Under the pieces are notes generated by a model. That model did no database searches, was not told where the DNA came from, and saw nothing but the letters and a program-made list of their open reading frames with translations. Position numbers and translations under genes: made by a program. Positions 35,376 through 43,651 of a stretch of 64,000 nt of DNA are shown here, piece by piece; position 1 is the first letter of the stretch, and each line of letters begins with the position of its first letter. Source of the stretch: Reichenbachiella sp. (GTDB taxonomy: Bacteria; Bacteroidota; Bacteroidia; Cytophagales; Cyclobacteriaceae); assembly GCF_033344935.1 (NCBI RefSeq), contig NZ_JAWPMM010000001.1, positions 3,644,001 to 3,708,000 of the forward strand. Reading direction: 5' to 3'.

Positions 35376-35409
35376 AGAGGCCGACAAAACCCTTGTTCTA
35401 TCGGCCTCT
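35376..35409 (-). terminator. Rho-independent terminator of the M16 peptidase gene
   Basis: On the minus strand AGAGGCCGA and TCGGCCTCT form a perfect 9-bp GC-rich stem, followed by a long T-run (TTTTTTTATTTTTT). It starts 21 bases after the peptidase stop codon. Confidence 0.85.
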
Positions 35410-35430
35410 ACATTAATCTTTTTTTACTCG

Positions 35431-38295
35431 CTATTTCACTAGAGTAATGGACTCTTCTACTTCATTTCCTTCTTTATCCAAGAGAATCACATTTTCAAAA
35501 CCAGTATTCTGAAATTGTTCCAATTGAGTTTTGGCATCTCCAGAAACGAGGTAAACCATTTGATCAGGGGTGATATACTTTTGAGCCAAAGCTTTGTGCT
35601 CTTCTAGGGTCATGTTCCTAACTATATTTTCTTCATCTTTAATGTAGTTCGGCCCAAAACCATATTTACTTCTGGTTTCAATCATTCCTCGCAAGGCACC
35701 AAGGGTTTCAAACCTTCTAGCGTTAGATTTGATCAAGGCATTTTTAGTAAACTCAAGATCTTCTTCACTTATCCCTTCTCGGTACTTTTCCATTTCTTCT
35801 TTAAAGATCTTCACTGACTCGAATGTGGTATTAGTCCTTACACTTGAGCTAGCCGTGAACTCGCCAGAGTCTGCATCTCCTGAAAATCCTGTTCTGGCTC
35901 CATAAGTATAACCTTTCTCTTCTCTTAAGATCAAGTTCACATTACCACTGAACGAACCACCTAACTTGTAGTTCATCACTGTGGCAGCATAATAATCTGG
36001 ATCCGTTCTTGGCATGGATAAGTATCCAATATTAATCACAGACTGCTTTGCATCAGGAAAATCAACAAAATACAAAGAGGGCTTTTCAGGATTTGACGGA
36101 GCTTCATACGAAGGTATTTGGACCTCCTTTGCCTTCCACCTTGATTCAATCCCACCAAGTACCTCGGCAACTTCCGCTTGAGAAATATCTCCCACTACAT
36201 GGAAGGTTGATATAGATGGAGAGAAATTATTAACATAAAAATCCTTGAGGTCTTCAATACTAATGTTTTCTACATCCTCTGCAGTCCCCATAGTAGAGTA
36301 CCCTCGAATATTATCTGTGCCGTATAGCAGCTTTTTGTATACTTTTCCGGATACAGCACCTGGGTCACCATTTCTTCTTTTAATAATATTTACGGTTCTT
36401 GTTTTGATCAAATCAAATTCCTCCTCATCCCAGCGCGGCTCTAATAGTATTTCCTCCAAAAGTGACATCGCAGCAGGGAAATTCCTGGCCAAAGAATTGA
36501 CCGTAAAAGTGATGGCATCCTCCGAAGTAAACATACCGATATCTGCCCCCAACAAAGCGATTGCCTCTTCCAACTCTTGAGGCGTTTTATTGGCAGTCCC
36601 CTCTTTCATGATATCAGTCATCAAATTGGCTACACCAATTTTGTTCATGTCATCCATAAGGTGTCCTCCCTTGATAACCAAACTGGCTTGAACCAATGGA
36701 AGCTCTCTTTGCTCAATTCCATAAACAGCCAGACCATTTTGCAGTGTGGTATTCCACTGAGCTGGTATGGTAAGTTCTGGCATTGGCCCCATCTCTGGAG
36801 CGACAGTTCGATCGAAAGTTGTTTCTGATTTTATTATTTCTTCTGCTGTTTCTTCAGTGTCCGAATTATCGGCCACCATTTCTTTGATCTCCTCCTCTAC
36901 CACAGTTGCCTTTTCACAATTTGAAGCGCTCAAATCCATCATTCCTTTAGGCACGAAACTGGTAAGAATAAATGGCTTGTCCTTAATATAGGTATTATAT
37001 ACCCTCAAGACATCTTCTTTGGTCACCGCCTGAATGTTGGCGATATCCTTTTCTATAAAATCAGGGCTTCCTGCGAAAGTATTGTAGTAGGCTATTTGGA
37101 AAGTTTTATTGAACACGCTAGCAATACCGTTGTAAAAATCCGTTTCGATCTTAGCTTTTACCTGCGCAATATCATTGTCAGTTACTCCATCTACTTCAAA
37201 ACGTGCGAAAGCTTCATAAATGCCAGACTCAATCGAATCTAATGGAACACCTTGATTGGCGTTAATAGATATTCTCAGTGCGCCAGCCAACTCCTGAGAC
37301 CTATTCCAGGCAGCCACATTTGATGTTAGATTCTTTTCTTTAACCAGCACCTTATAAAGTGGTGCTTTCTTACCATCCGACAAGATTTCCGCAAGAAAAT
37401 CCAAGGCATACGCGTCTTTGCTATATTCCTCTACTGTAGGCCAAACCATATTCAACTGAGGGGCAGTAGCAAAGTTATCTTCATGATAGAATCTTTTAGA
37501 CTCATCCAATTTTACTCGTTGAGGTTTCATTTCTATCACTTCTCCTCTTTTCCCTATCGGACCAAAGTATTTTTCTACCAATGGTTTTATCTCTTCATTT
37601 TCGAAATCACCGGCAATAACCAATGTGGCGTTATTTGGCCCATAAAACTGGTTGTAAAATTCTTTGACATCTTCTACCGTGGCATTTTGCAAATCCACCA
37701 ACTCTCCTATCACTTGCCAGTTGTAAGGATGGCCTTCTGGGTACATGTTTTTGTCAATCACATAATTGGTATGCCCATAGGGTCTGTTGTCTACACGCTG
37801 TCTTTTCTCATTTTGCACCACCTCTTGCTGATTGGCGAATGCGCTTTCGGTAACTGTGTTTAACAAAAAGCCAAGTCTATCTGACTCTAACCAAAGCATG
37901 GTCTCCAGTGCATTTTTTGGTACAATTTCAAAATACATGGTACCATCTTTCCAGGTAAACCCATTGAGTGTACCTCCTACGTTTTGAACGATTTTGAAAA
38001 ATTGATCCTGGGGCACATTTTCAGATTCCTGAAAAAGCATGTGTTCGAAAAGGTGAGCAAAACCTGTACGGCCCGGTTTTTCGCGATTGGATCCTACATG
38101 GTATAATATTCCTACCGAGACCACTGGGTCAGACTTATCCTGATGCAGGATAACATCCAAGCCATTAGCCAATTGGTATTTTTCGGATTCTATTGAGAAT
38201 CCAGTGTCCGTGTTTTCCTTTGTTGGTTGACAGGACGTAAACAGCACAACTACTGCTAAAAAGAAGCTGAGAATTTTGGTTAGCATAAGTTTCAT
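35431..38295 (-). CDS. M16 family zinc metallopeptidase, lipoprotein
   Basis: 954 residues with a lipoprotein signal (lipidation Cys22). The first M16 domain holds the inverted zinc motif HLFEH (His81, Glu84, His85) and a downstream Glu in EEVVQNEKRQ-like ENEK region (NQQEVVQNEKRQRVDNRP). The second half (from about residue 510) repeats the fold but lacks the motif, as is normal for two-domain pitrilysin/insulinase-like enzymes in one chain. A Glu-rich linker (EEEIKEMVADNSDTEETAEE) joins the halves. It probably degrades peptides in the periplasm. It is a monocistronic unit with its own terminator. Confidence 0.88.
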   Translation of the reverse strand: MKLMLTKILSFFLAVVVLFTSCQPTKENTDTGFSIESEKYQLANGLDVILHQDKSDPVVSVGILYHVGSNREKPGRTGFAHLFEHMLFQESENVPQDQFFKIVQNVGGTLNGFTWKDGTMYFEIVPKNALETMLWLESDRLGFLLNTVTESAFANQQEVVQNEKRQRVDNRPYGHTNYVIDKNMYPEGHPYNWQVIGELVDLQNATVEDVKEFYNQFYGPNNATLVIAGDFENEEIKPLVEKYFGPIGKRGEVIEMKPQRVKLDESKRFYHEDNFATAPQLNMVWPTVEEYSKDAYALDFLAEILSDGKKAPLYKVLVKEKNLTSNVAAWNRSQELAGALRISINANQGVPLDSIESGIYEAFARFEVDGVTDNDIAQVKAKIETDFYNGIASVFNKTFQIAYYNTFAGSPDFIEKDIANIQAVTKEDVLRVYNTYIKDKPFILTSFVPKGMMDLSASNCEKATVVEEEIKEMVADNSDTEETAEEIIKSETTFDRTVAPEMGPMPELTIPAQWNTTLQNGLAVYGIEQRELPLVQASLVIKGGHLMDDMNKIGVANLMTDIMKEGTANKTPQELEEAIALLGADIGMFTSEDAITFTVNSLARNFPAAMSLLEEILLEPRWDEEEFDLIKTRTVNIIKRRNGDPGAVSGKVYKKLLYGTDNIRGYSTMGTAEDVENISIEDLKDFYVNNFSPSISTFHVVGDISQAEVAEVLGGIESRWKAKEVQIPSYEAPSNPEKPSLYFVDFPDAKQSVINIGYLSMPRTDPDYYAATVMNYKLGGSFSGNVNLILREEKGYTYGARTGFSGDADSGEFTASSSVRTNTTFESVKIFKEEMEKYREGISEEDLEFTKNALIKSNARRFETLGALRGMIETRSKYGFGPNYIKDEENIVRNMTLEEHKALAQKYITPDQMVYLVSGDAKTQLEQFQNTGFENVILLDKEGNEVEESITLVK

Positions 38296-38362
38296 TATTT
38301 AGGATTAAAATGATTCAATCTCTAAACTAAGAAAAATATCTAACTCAATCTCTGGATTTTAC

Positions 38363-39256
38363 TTATTTGAGAATAGAATAGGATCTTCCGACAGAAGACA
38401 CCTCAAAAGATTCAATATATTCTCGGTCTTGACAGGTTACAAAACAAGTCTTTCCTTCAGGCCCACCAAAAGCAATGTTCGTTGGCTTTTGGCCTTTCAG
38501 TTCAACTTCATATAGTAATTGCCCACCCGGCGAAACTACTGCAATAGTCCCCTTGCCATACCTCGCAATGTAAAGATTACCTTCTACATCACAACGCATG
38601 CCATCCAATCCATAGTCTGGAAATTCAATTAGCATACGCTTGTTAGAAACTTCACCTTCTGACGACAGATCGTATACCCAAACTTTCCGTTGGACGCTTT
38701 CATTTACATAGAGCAAGCTATCTCCAGGTGCAACCTCTACTCCGTTGGTGGTACCCATATTTGATTCTAGCAAAACAAAATCTCCGCCCTGATCCACCCG
38801 CCAAAGGTTACCTGTGCTTTCCGCCCAATTCGGATCACTAGCGTATAAGGTTCCATTGCTCGCAATGGCGATGTCATTGGGCTGATTCATGGTGCTGTCG
38901 TGCGCATAGATGACAACCTCTTTATGCATGGGATCGATGGTGAGTATATTATGATTAACATAATCAGCTAAAAACATAATTCCACTTTGATCAAAGCGAA
39001 TGCCATTCGCTACACTGCCATTAGGCAAACTATCAATATAGATTTCAAAATCCCCATTTGGACCTACCTTGCCAATAGTGCCATTTCTTTCAGGATTGAC
39101 AAAGAAGAGATTACCATCTGCATCCACAGCGGGACCCTCAAGGCCTAGAGTGAAGTCACCAACGAATGCAAAATCGGAAGCACTATATAAAACTGGTTTT
39201 TTAGTGCAGCTTTGAAATAGCAAGGCAAAAAAGACAAATGAAAATACAATTCGCAT
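38363..39256 (-). CDS. SMP-30/gluconolactonase-like beta-propeller lipoprotein
   Basis: 297 residues from the ATG at 39256, which starts the lipoprotein signal MRIVFSFVFFALLFQSC. The open frame reaches 39406, but that extension runs through a hairpin and is unlikely to be coding; an ATG at 39274 is the alternative. The mature protein has repeated propeller blades: GPAVDADGNLFFVNPE, GIRFDQSGIMFLADY, PNDIAIASNGTLYASDP and GVEVAPGDSLLYVNES. The Glu, Asn and Asp expected at the central metal site of SMP-30 are plausible in these blades. Lactonase activity is not proven. Confidence 0.75.
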   Translation of the reverse strand: MRIVFSFVFFALLFQSCTKKPVLYSASDFAFVGDFTLGLEGPAVDADGNLFFVNPERNGTIGKVGPNGDFEIYIDSLPNGSVANGIRFDQSGIMFLADYVNHNILTIDPMHKEVVIYAHDSTMNQPNDIAIASNGTLYASDPNWAESTGNLWRVDQGGDFVLLESNMGTTNGVEVAPGDSLLYVNESVQRKVWVYDLSSEGEVSNKRMLIEFPDYGLDGMRCDVEGNLYIARYGKGTIAVVSPGGQLLYEVELKGQKPTNIAFGGPEGKTCFVTCQDREYIESFEVSSVGRSYSILK

Positions 39257-39382
39257 ATGATTAAATATTTCCATAAAAATAAAGGATGAAAGAATAGATG
39301 GGATTCTTTTTCGCTGGATGGTTGATTTTTCATCCTCAGCGAACTTTTCCAAAGTTAAAATTTTGGAAAAGTTGCAACTGCT

Positions 39383-39406
39383 ATGGCTCGTGTCTTCACG
39401 AGCCAT
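39383..39406. terminator. Perfect hairpin between pntB and the SMP-30-like gene
   Basis: ATGGCTCGTG (39383-39392) and CACGAGCCAT (39397-39406) form a perfect 10-bp stem with a TCTT loop. It lies 33 bases beyond the pntB stop on the minus strand. There is only a weak T-rich tail, so it may be a 3' stabiliser or partial terminator. A second stem, CTTTTCCAAA with TTTGGAAAAG, lies next to it around 39346-39370. Confidence 0.6.
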
Positions 39407-39438
39407 CTTTCATCTTTTGACCCTTTGCTATCCTAGAA

Positions 39439-40812
39439 TTAATCCATCACTTTCACTTCGTTATTCAAAGTCTCAATGGTGTCTTTGGCATCGCCGAAAA
39501 GCATTTTGGTTTTATCGTGGAAAAACAATGGATTTTCTATCCCAGAGTAGCCTTTGCTCATTCCTCTTTTCAGTACTACTACATTTTTAGAATTCAAAAT
39601 CTCCAACACTGGCATACCATAGATTGGGCTTCCTGGATCATCCAATGCCGATGGGTTCACCACGTCATTAGCGCCTACAACCAAACAAACATCCGTGTCT
39701 GTCAACATGCTGTTGGCATCGTCAAGGTCGATTAACTTGTTGTATGGTACGTCAGCTTCAGCCAAGAGCACATTCATATGGCCCGGCATACGACCTGCTA
39801 CAGGGTGAATGGCGTAATTCACATTTACCCCTCTAGAGGTCAAACTTTTATCCAATTCTTTACAAGCCTTTTGTGCTTGAGCGACAGCCATTCCATAGCC
39901 TGGTATCACCATTACATTTTGTGCATAGCGCATCATGATCGCCGTGTCGTTGGCTGTGGTTTCTTTGATATCGCCCTGGTCGGTTGCTGCTGCTGAGGCT
40001 GACGCACCGAAACCTCCTACGACTACATTAATCAACGATCGGTTCATAGCCTGACACATCAGTACCGTAAGAATTGCACCCGAAGAACCTACCAATACGC
40101 CACCCAATAGCATCACCATATTGCCATAGACCATGCCGGCCAAAGCGGCTGCGATACCCGTCAAGGCATTCAATAGGGAAATAACTACTGGCATATCAGC
40201 CCCACCGATCGGCCAAACGAACGTCAAACCATAGATCAATGAAACCACCAATATCACTAAAGGAAGGTATGCATATGCGGTAGGGTTAGCTACTTGAAAG
40301 ACGATCAATCCCAGGCACAACGCCAACCATGCCAAATTGAAATAGGAAGAAATTCCACTTCTCCAGTCTTTCACTTTTCCAGCGAGTTTCCCATAAGCGA
40401 TCAAACTGCCAGTAAAGGCAACCCCACCAATAAACAAGGCCATGTAAGTAGTAGCCATCAATCCATAGGATGAAGCAGCATCAAACTTGTAGGCCTCCAG
40501 AATAGAGATACTCACTGCACAAGCACCGCCGAAGCCATTAAAAACGGATACCAATTCCGGGATACCTGTCATTTCTACTTTTTTGGAATAAACCAGACCT
40601 ATGATGGACCCTATGGCAATAGCTCCGAAGATATAAAGCAAATTTCCTTGGTCATTAGCCATCGGGCTAAAGATGGCCACAAAAATGGCAGACCCCATAC
40701 CTAATGCTGCAATCACGTTGCCATTTCTAGCCGTCGATGGGCTACTTAATTTTCTTAATCCAATAATCAACAATACAGTTGAGACGATGTATAATAATTC
40801 TATGTACTGCAT
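39439..40812 (-). CDS. pntB: NAD(P) transhydrogenase subunit beta
   Basis: 457 residues. The first 260 form about nine membrane helices of domain II, and the C-terminal 190 form the NADP(H)-binding domain III, recognised by MVIPGYGMAVAQAQKACKEL, HPVAGRMPGHMNVLLAEADV, VGANDVVNPSA and the final VVLKRGMSKGYSGIENPLF. With the two alpha chains it couples hydride transfer from NADH to NADP+ to proton entry. It is the last of three genes and lies one base after the pntA2 stop. The divergent partner across the intergenic region is the nos operon. Confidence 0.93.
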   Translation of the reverse strand: MQYIELLYIVSTVLLIIGLRKLSSPSTARNGNVIAALGMGSAIFVAIFSPMANDQGNLLYIFGAIAIGSIIGLVYSKKVEMTGIPELVSVFNGFGGACAVSISILEAYKFDAASSYGLMATTYMALFIGGVAFTGSLIAYGKLAGKVKDWRSGISSYFNLAWLALCLGLIVFQVANPTAYAYLPLVILVVSLIYGLTFVWPIGGADMPVVISLLNALTGIAAALAGMVYGNMVMLLGGVLVGSSGAILTVLMCQAMNRSLINVVVGGFGASASAAATDQGDIKETTANDTAIMMRYAQNVMVIPGYGMAVAQAQKACKELDKSLTSRGVNVNYAIHPVAGRMPGHMNVLLAEADVPYNKLIDLDDANSMLTDTDVCLVVGANDVVNPSALDDPGSPIYGMPVLEILNSKNVVVLKRGMSKGYSGIENPLFFHDKTKMLFGDAKDTIETLNNEVKVMD

Positions 40813-40813
40813 C

Positions 40814-41119
40814 TTATTTCTTCTTAAACATTTCCAACATACGGTTGGTCACGGCATGACCACCTACCACATTGATAGTACCAAGTACCACTCCCAACGC
40901 TCCTAATCCTAGTGTCAGATAGTCCGTTGCATCTGCCTGCCTCACCAAAATAATAGCACCAATAATTACAATACCGCTAATCGCATTCGATCCTGACATC
41001 AATGGAGTATGCAATACGGTTGGTACTTTAGAAATGACTTCAAACCCTAAATAAATCGTAATAATTAATAGGTTGATCATGAGCACATGATCCTTCAGAT
41101 AATCTAATATCTCTAACAT
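40814..41119 (-). CDS. pntA2: NAD(P) transhydrogenase alpha subunit, membrane part (PntA2)
   Basis: 101 residues with three hydrophobic segments, matching the PntA C-terminal membrane domain in species where alpha is split into two chains. The landmark SKVPTVLHTPLMSGSNAISG is the conserved helix-loop of that domain. It sits between pntA1 (24-base gap) and pntB (one-base gap). Its role is to complete the proton channel with PntB. Confidence 0.92.
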   Translation of the reverse strand: MLEILDYLKDHVLMINLLIITIYLGFEVISKVPTVLHTPLMSGSNAISGIVIIGAIILVRQADATDYLTLGLGALGVVLGTINVVGGHAVTNRMLEMFKKK

Positions 41120-41143
41120 TTTTTCTGAATTTAATGGTAATAA

Positions 41144-42244
41144 TTAGGCGGTAACTGCAGATTCCTCCTCTACCTTAAGGAGTGATTGACTTACGATTTC
41201 GCTGTCGTACGGCAATTTATCTTTGCCTTCTTTTAGAATGTATTTCAAGAAATTGTAAATATTGTTGCTGTACAGCAAACTGGCTTGTTTGCCCATTTGA
41301 TTGTACAATTTCGCGTCGCCAATGATTTTCACACCATCGATGTCCACGGTCTGATCGTCTTTCGACAATTCACAGTTTCCTCCACTTGCCGAAGCCATAT
41401 CTACAATGACACTACCTTGCTTCATGGCATTGACCGTACGATTCTCTATCAATACTGGCGCTTTTCTACCAGGGATGTTTGCGGTGGTGATAACAATGTC
41501 AGCCTTTACAGCTGTGTCATGAATCAATTCCTTTTGTTTGGCAATGTATTCCGCAGACTGCTCTACAGCATAACCTCCAGCGGCGCTGTCTTCCTGCGCA
41601 CCTTCTACTTCTATGAATTTGGCACCCAAACTTTGTACTTCTTCTCGCACTGCGGTACGCACGTCGAAAGCCTCCACAATAGCACCCAGTCTCCTAGCTG
41701 TAGCAATGGCTTGCAACCCAGCCACTCCTGCGCCTAACACCAATACTCTGGCCGGCGGAATAGTACCCGCTGAAGTAGTCATCATAGGGAAATAACCGGC
41801 AAACTCATCCGCTGCCGTCACTACTGCTTTGTATCCTGACAACGAAGCTAAAGAGGAAAGCACATCCATGGATTGTGCAATAGTCGACCTAGGTAATAAA
41901 TCCAAGCTAAATGCTTGTGTTTTAGATGTTTTGAGATTAGTAATTAATTCGGATTCGACTCTACCGTTGAATTTCCCAACTAAAATTGCGTCGGTTTTAA
42001 TTTGATCTAAATCTGATTTGGGAATGCTAGTACCTGTGAGTATCACGTCTGCTTTGGATAGCACCTCTTTTCTCGAGGATATGACCGCACCAGCAGATTC
42101 ATACAATTCATCACTATAGCCGGATGATTTTCCCGCTCCTGATTCTACGACGACTTGATATTCGTCTTTGATCAGTTTAGTAGCCACCTGCGGTACCAGG
42201 GCGACCAGATTTTCTTCTGGGCATTTTACTACACCAATTACCAT
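41144..42244 (-). CDS. pntA1: NAD(P) transhydrogenase alpha subunit, NAD-binding part (PntA1)
   Basis: 366 residues, soluble, no membrane segment. Domain I motifs: VESGAGKSSGYSDELYESAG near the start, the Rossmann loop RVLVLGAGVAGLQAIATARR, EAFDVRTAVREEVQSLGA and VDMASASGGNCELS. It binds NAD(H) on the cytoplasmic face. It is the first gene of the operon pntA1-pntA2-pntB. The 310-base divergent region to the nos cluster should hold its promoter. Confidence 0.93.
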   Translation of the reverse strand: MVIGVVKCPEENLVALVPQVATKLIKDEYQVVVESGAGKSSGYSDELYESAGAVISSRKEVLSKADVILTGTSIPKSDLDQIKTDAILVGKFNGRVESELITNLKTSKTQAFSLDLLPRSTIAQSMDVLSSLASLSGYKAVVTAADEFAGYFPMMTTSAGTIPPARVLVLGAGVAGLQAIATARRLGAIVEAFDVRTAVREEVQSLGAKFIEVEGAQEDSAAGGYAVEQSAEYIAKQKELIHDTAVKADIVITTANIPGRKAPVLIENRTVNAMKQGSVIVDMASASGGNCELSKDDQTVDIDGVKIIGDAKLYNQMGKQASLLYSNNIYNFLKYILKEGKDKLPYDSEIVSQSLLKVEEESAVTA

Positions 42245-42488
42245 ATCATGCTTGATTTTAATTCTCCTACTATTAAACTCAATTTTGGGTTAGTTGCATT
42301 CTTGGCACTAGCTGTTGCAAACCTACTAAGTAATAGGGAATATCTCTGGTATATTATTCAATAATACTGGTGTTTTATTGTCAATGTGATAAAATCATGA
42401 CCGTCTATCAAAATTCAGCTATTCTCTATTTCCAAAAAAAACAGAAGGCAAAACGCCTGTTTCCGATGACATCTCTCTTATCCAAACC

Positions 42489-42500
42489 TGACCGTTGTCA
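42489..42500 (+). promoter_or_regulatory. Fnr/Dnr-type binding site of the nos operon
   Basis: TGACCGTTGTCA has perfect 4-bp arms (TGAC/GTCA) separated by four bases, the half-site and spacing of Crp/Fnr-family regulators that respond to oxygen loss or NO. A -7-like TACTTTTA at 42524-42531 would put transcription start near 42537, so the site centre falls near -42, the class II activation position. Confidence 0.6.
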
Positions 42501-42523
42501 TAGTTTGAACTGCGATACGACAA

Positions 42524-42531
42524 TACTTTTA
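42524..42531 (+). promoter_or_regulatory. Candidate -7 box of the nos operon
   Basis: TACTTTTA differs from TAnnTTTG at the last base. It lies 24 bases before the first ATG of the operon. No -33 TTTG is evident at the right distance; an activator bound at 42489-42500 would substitute for it. Confidence 0.4.
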
Positions 42532-42554
42532 CTCGCAAAACAATTCGAGTATCT

Positions 42555-43028
42555 ATGAAAAAGTTAACATATCCACTGATCTGCCTTCTCATATTATTAG
42601 GAGCCTGCGGTGGCGAAAAAAGTAGCAGCGAAAGTGTCAAAGAGAAGTACGCCAAAAAGGCACCAAAATCATTAGCAGAGCTAGAAAAAGAATACCAAAA
42701 GTATAACGGCATAGGACCTATTTCCTCTTTCGAGCTTCCTGCGGATATTGATCAGACCAAAGCTGAAGAAGGCAAAACCATTTTTGAAGCTAAATGCACG
42801 GCTTGTCACAAAGTGAATAAGAAATTCATTGGCCCATCTCCAAAAGACATTCTGACAAGAAGAAATCCAGCTTGGGTGATGAATATGATTTTGAACCCAG
42901 ATGAAATGGTACAGAAAGACCCATTGGCCAAGCAATTACTCATTGAATTCAACGGCTCTCCAATGGCTAACCAAAATCTAACCGAAGATGAAGCAAGAGC
43001 GGTTCTGGAATATTTCAGAACACTATAA
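42555..43028 (+). CDS. Monohaem cytochrome c lipoprotein of the nos cluster
   Basis: 157 residues with a lipoprotein signal (lipidation Cys18 in LGAC). A single CTACH motif (Cys81, Cys84, His85) and a downstream NGSPMANQNLTEDEARAVL, which supplies the axial Met, define a class I cytochrome c. As the first gene of the nos operon in an organism whose NosZ is a lipoprotein, it is the probable electron donor to NosZ on the outer face of the inner membrane or in the periplasm. It follows the Fnr-like site by 54 bases. Confidence 0.85.
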   Translation: MKKLTYPLICLLILLGACGGEKSSSESVKEKYAKKAPKSLAELEKEYQKYNGIGPISSFELPADIDQTKAEEGKTIFEAKCTACHKVNKKFIGPSPKDILTRRNPAWVMNMILNPDEMVQKDPLAKQLLIEFNGSPMANQNLTEDEARAVLEYFRTL

Positions 43029-43055
43029 AACGATTTTTCAACTAAAAGTTAAACT

Positions 43056-43628
43056 ATGAAAACTCATCCATTCACCAAACTACTCCTTGCGCTGATGGTC
43101 TTTGCTGTCATCGGATGCAATAAGAACGTAGAGCGATATACAGCACCAGTCTCGGAACCAGAAGCAGCAGTTTCCCACCCTAAAGGACAGGCTTCTGTAG
43201 AAGACAATGTATCTGAGGCGAACATCTTACAAGTGGCTATTGGCTCAGAAGCTCATACCACGCTGGTTGCCGCTGTACAGGCTGCCGAAATAGAACACGT
43301 ATTGGTCAATGCCGGCCCATTGACGGTGTTTGCTCCTACTAACGACGCTTTTGGAGCATTGCCTGAGGGCACGGTAGATGACCTACTGAAGCCGGAGAAC
43401 AAAGCCAAATTGGCCAATATTCTTACTGGACATGCAGCACCGGGGTCATACGATTTAGAAGCGCTAAAAAAAGAGGCTCGTAAAGGGCGCAAGATCTACA
43501 CGGCTACCGGACAATACCTGGAAGTAACGGTGGAAGGCGACGATGTCTTTGTTGCTGGCGCTAAAGTGCTAGCCACCATCCAGACTACCAACGGAGTCAT
43601 CAATGTAGTAGACAAAATCATATTATAA
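43056..43628 (+). CDS. Fasciclin domain lipoprotein in the nos cluster
   Basis: 190 residues with a lipoprotein signal (Cys21 in VIGC). One fasciclin (FAS1) domain covers about residues 55-190: LVAAVQAAEIEHVLVNAGPLTVFAPTNDAF in outline (landmarks TVFAPTNDAF, NILTGHAAPG and TTNGVINVVDKI). It lies between the cytochrome gene (28 bases) and nosZ (24 bases), clearly within the operon. FAS1 domains mediate binding; a role in electron transfer or copper delivery is not established. Its presence in nos operons of Bacteroidota appears recurrent but is not explained. Confidence 0.85.
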   Translation: MKTHPFTKLLLALMVFAVIGCNKNVERYTAPVSEPEAAVSHPKGQASVEDNVSEANILQVAIGSEAHTTLVAAVQAAEIEHVLVNAGPLTVFAPTNDAFGALPEGTVDDLLKPENKAKLANILTGHAAPGSYDLEALKKEARKGRKIYTATGQYLEVTVEGDDVFVAGAKVLATIQTTNGVINVVDKIIL

Positions 43629-43651
43629 ATCATCAATTAAACGATCATAAA

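Larger units (their letters stand above)
42245..42554. other. Divergent regulatory region between pnt and nos operons
   Basis: 310 bases with no credible gene; the open frames here are short and match nothing. The region contains a Fnr/Dnr-like palindrome at 42489-42500 and a -7-like box at 42524 for the nos side. A GGC/GCC hairpin around 42442-42462 is weak. No equally clear signal was seen for the pnt side. Confidence 0.7.

Noticed and set aside
39257-39406. N-terminal extension of the SMP-30-like protein.
   Set aside because: It would be encoded by hairpin sequence and would bury the lipoprotein signal at residue 51.
42370-42558. 62-codon open frame ahead of the nos cytochrome gene.
   Set aside because: It covers the Fnr-like site and promoter region and overlaps the cytochrome start in another frame.
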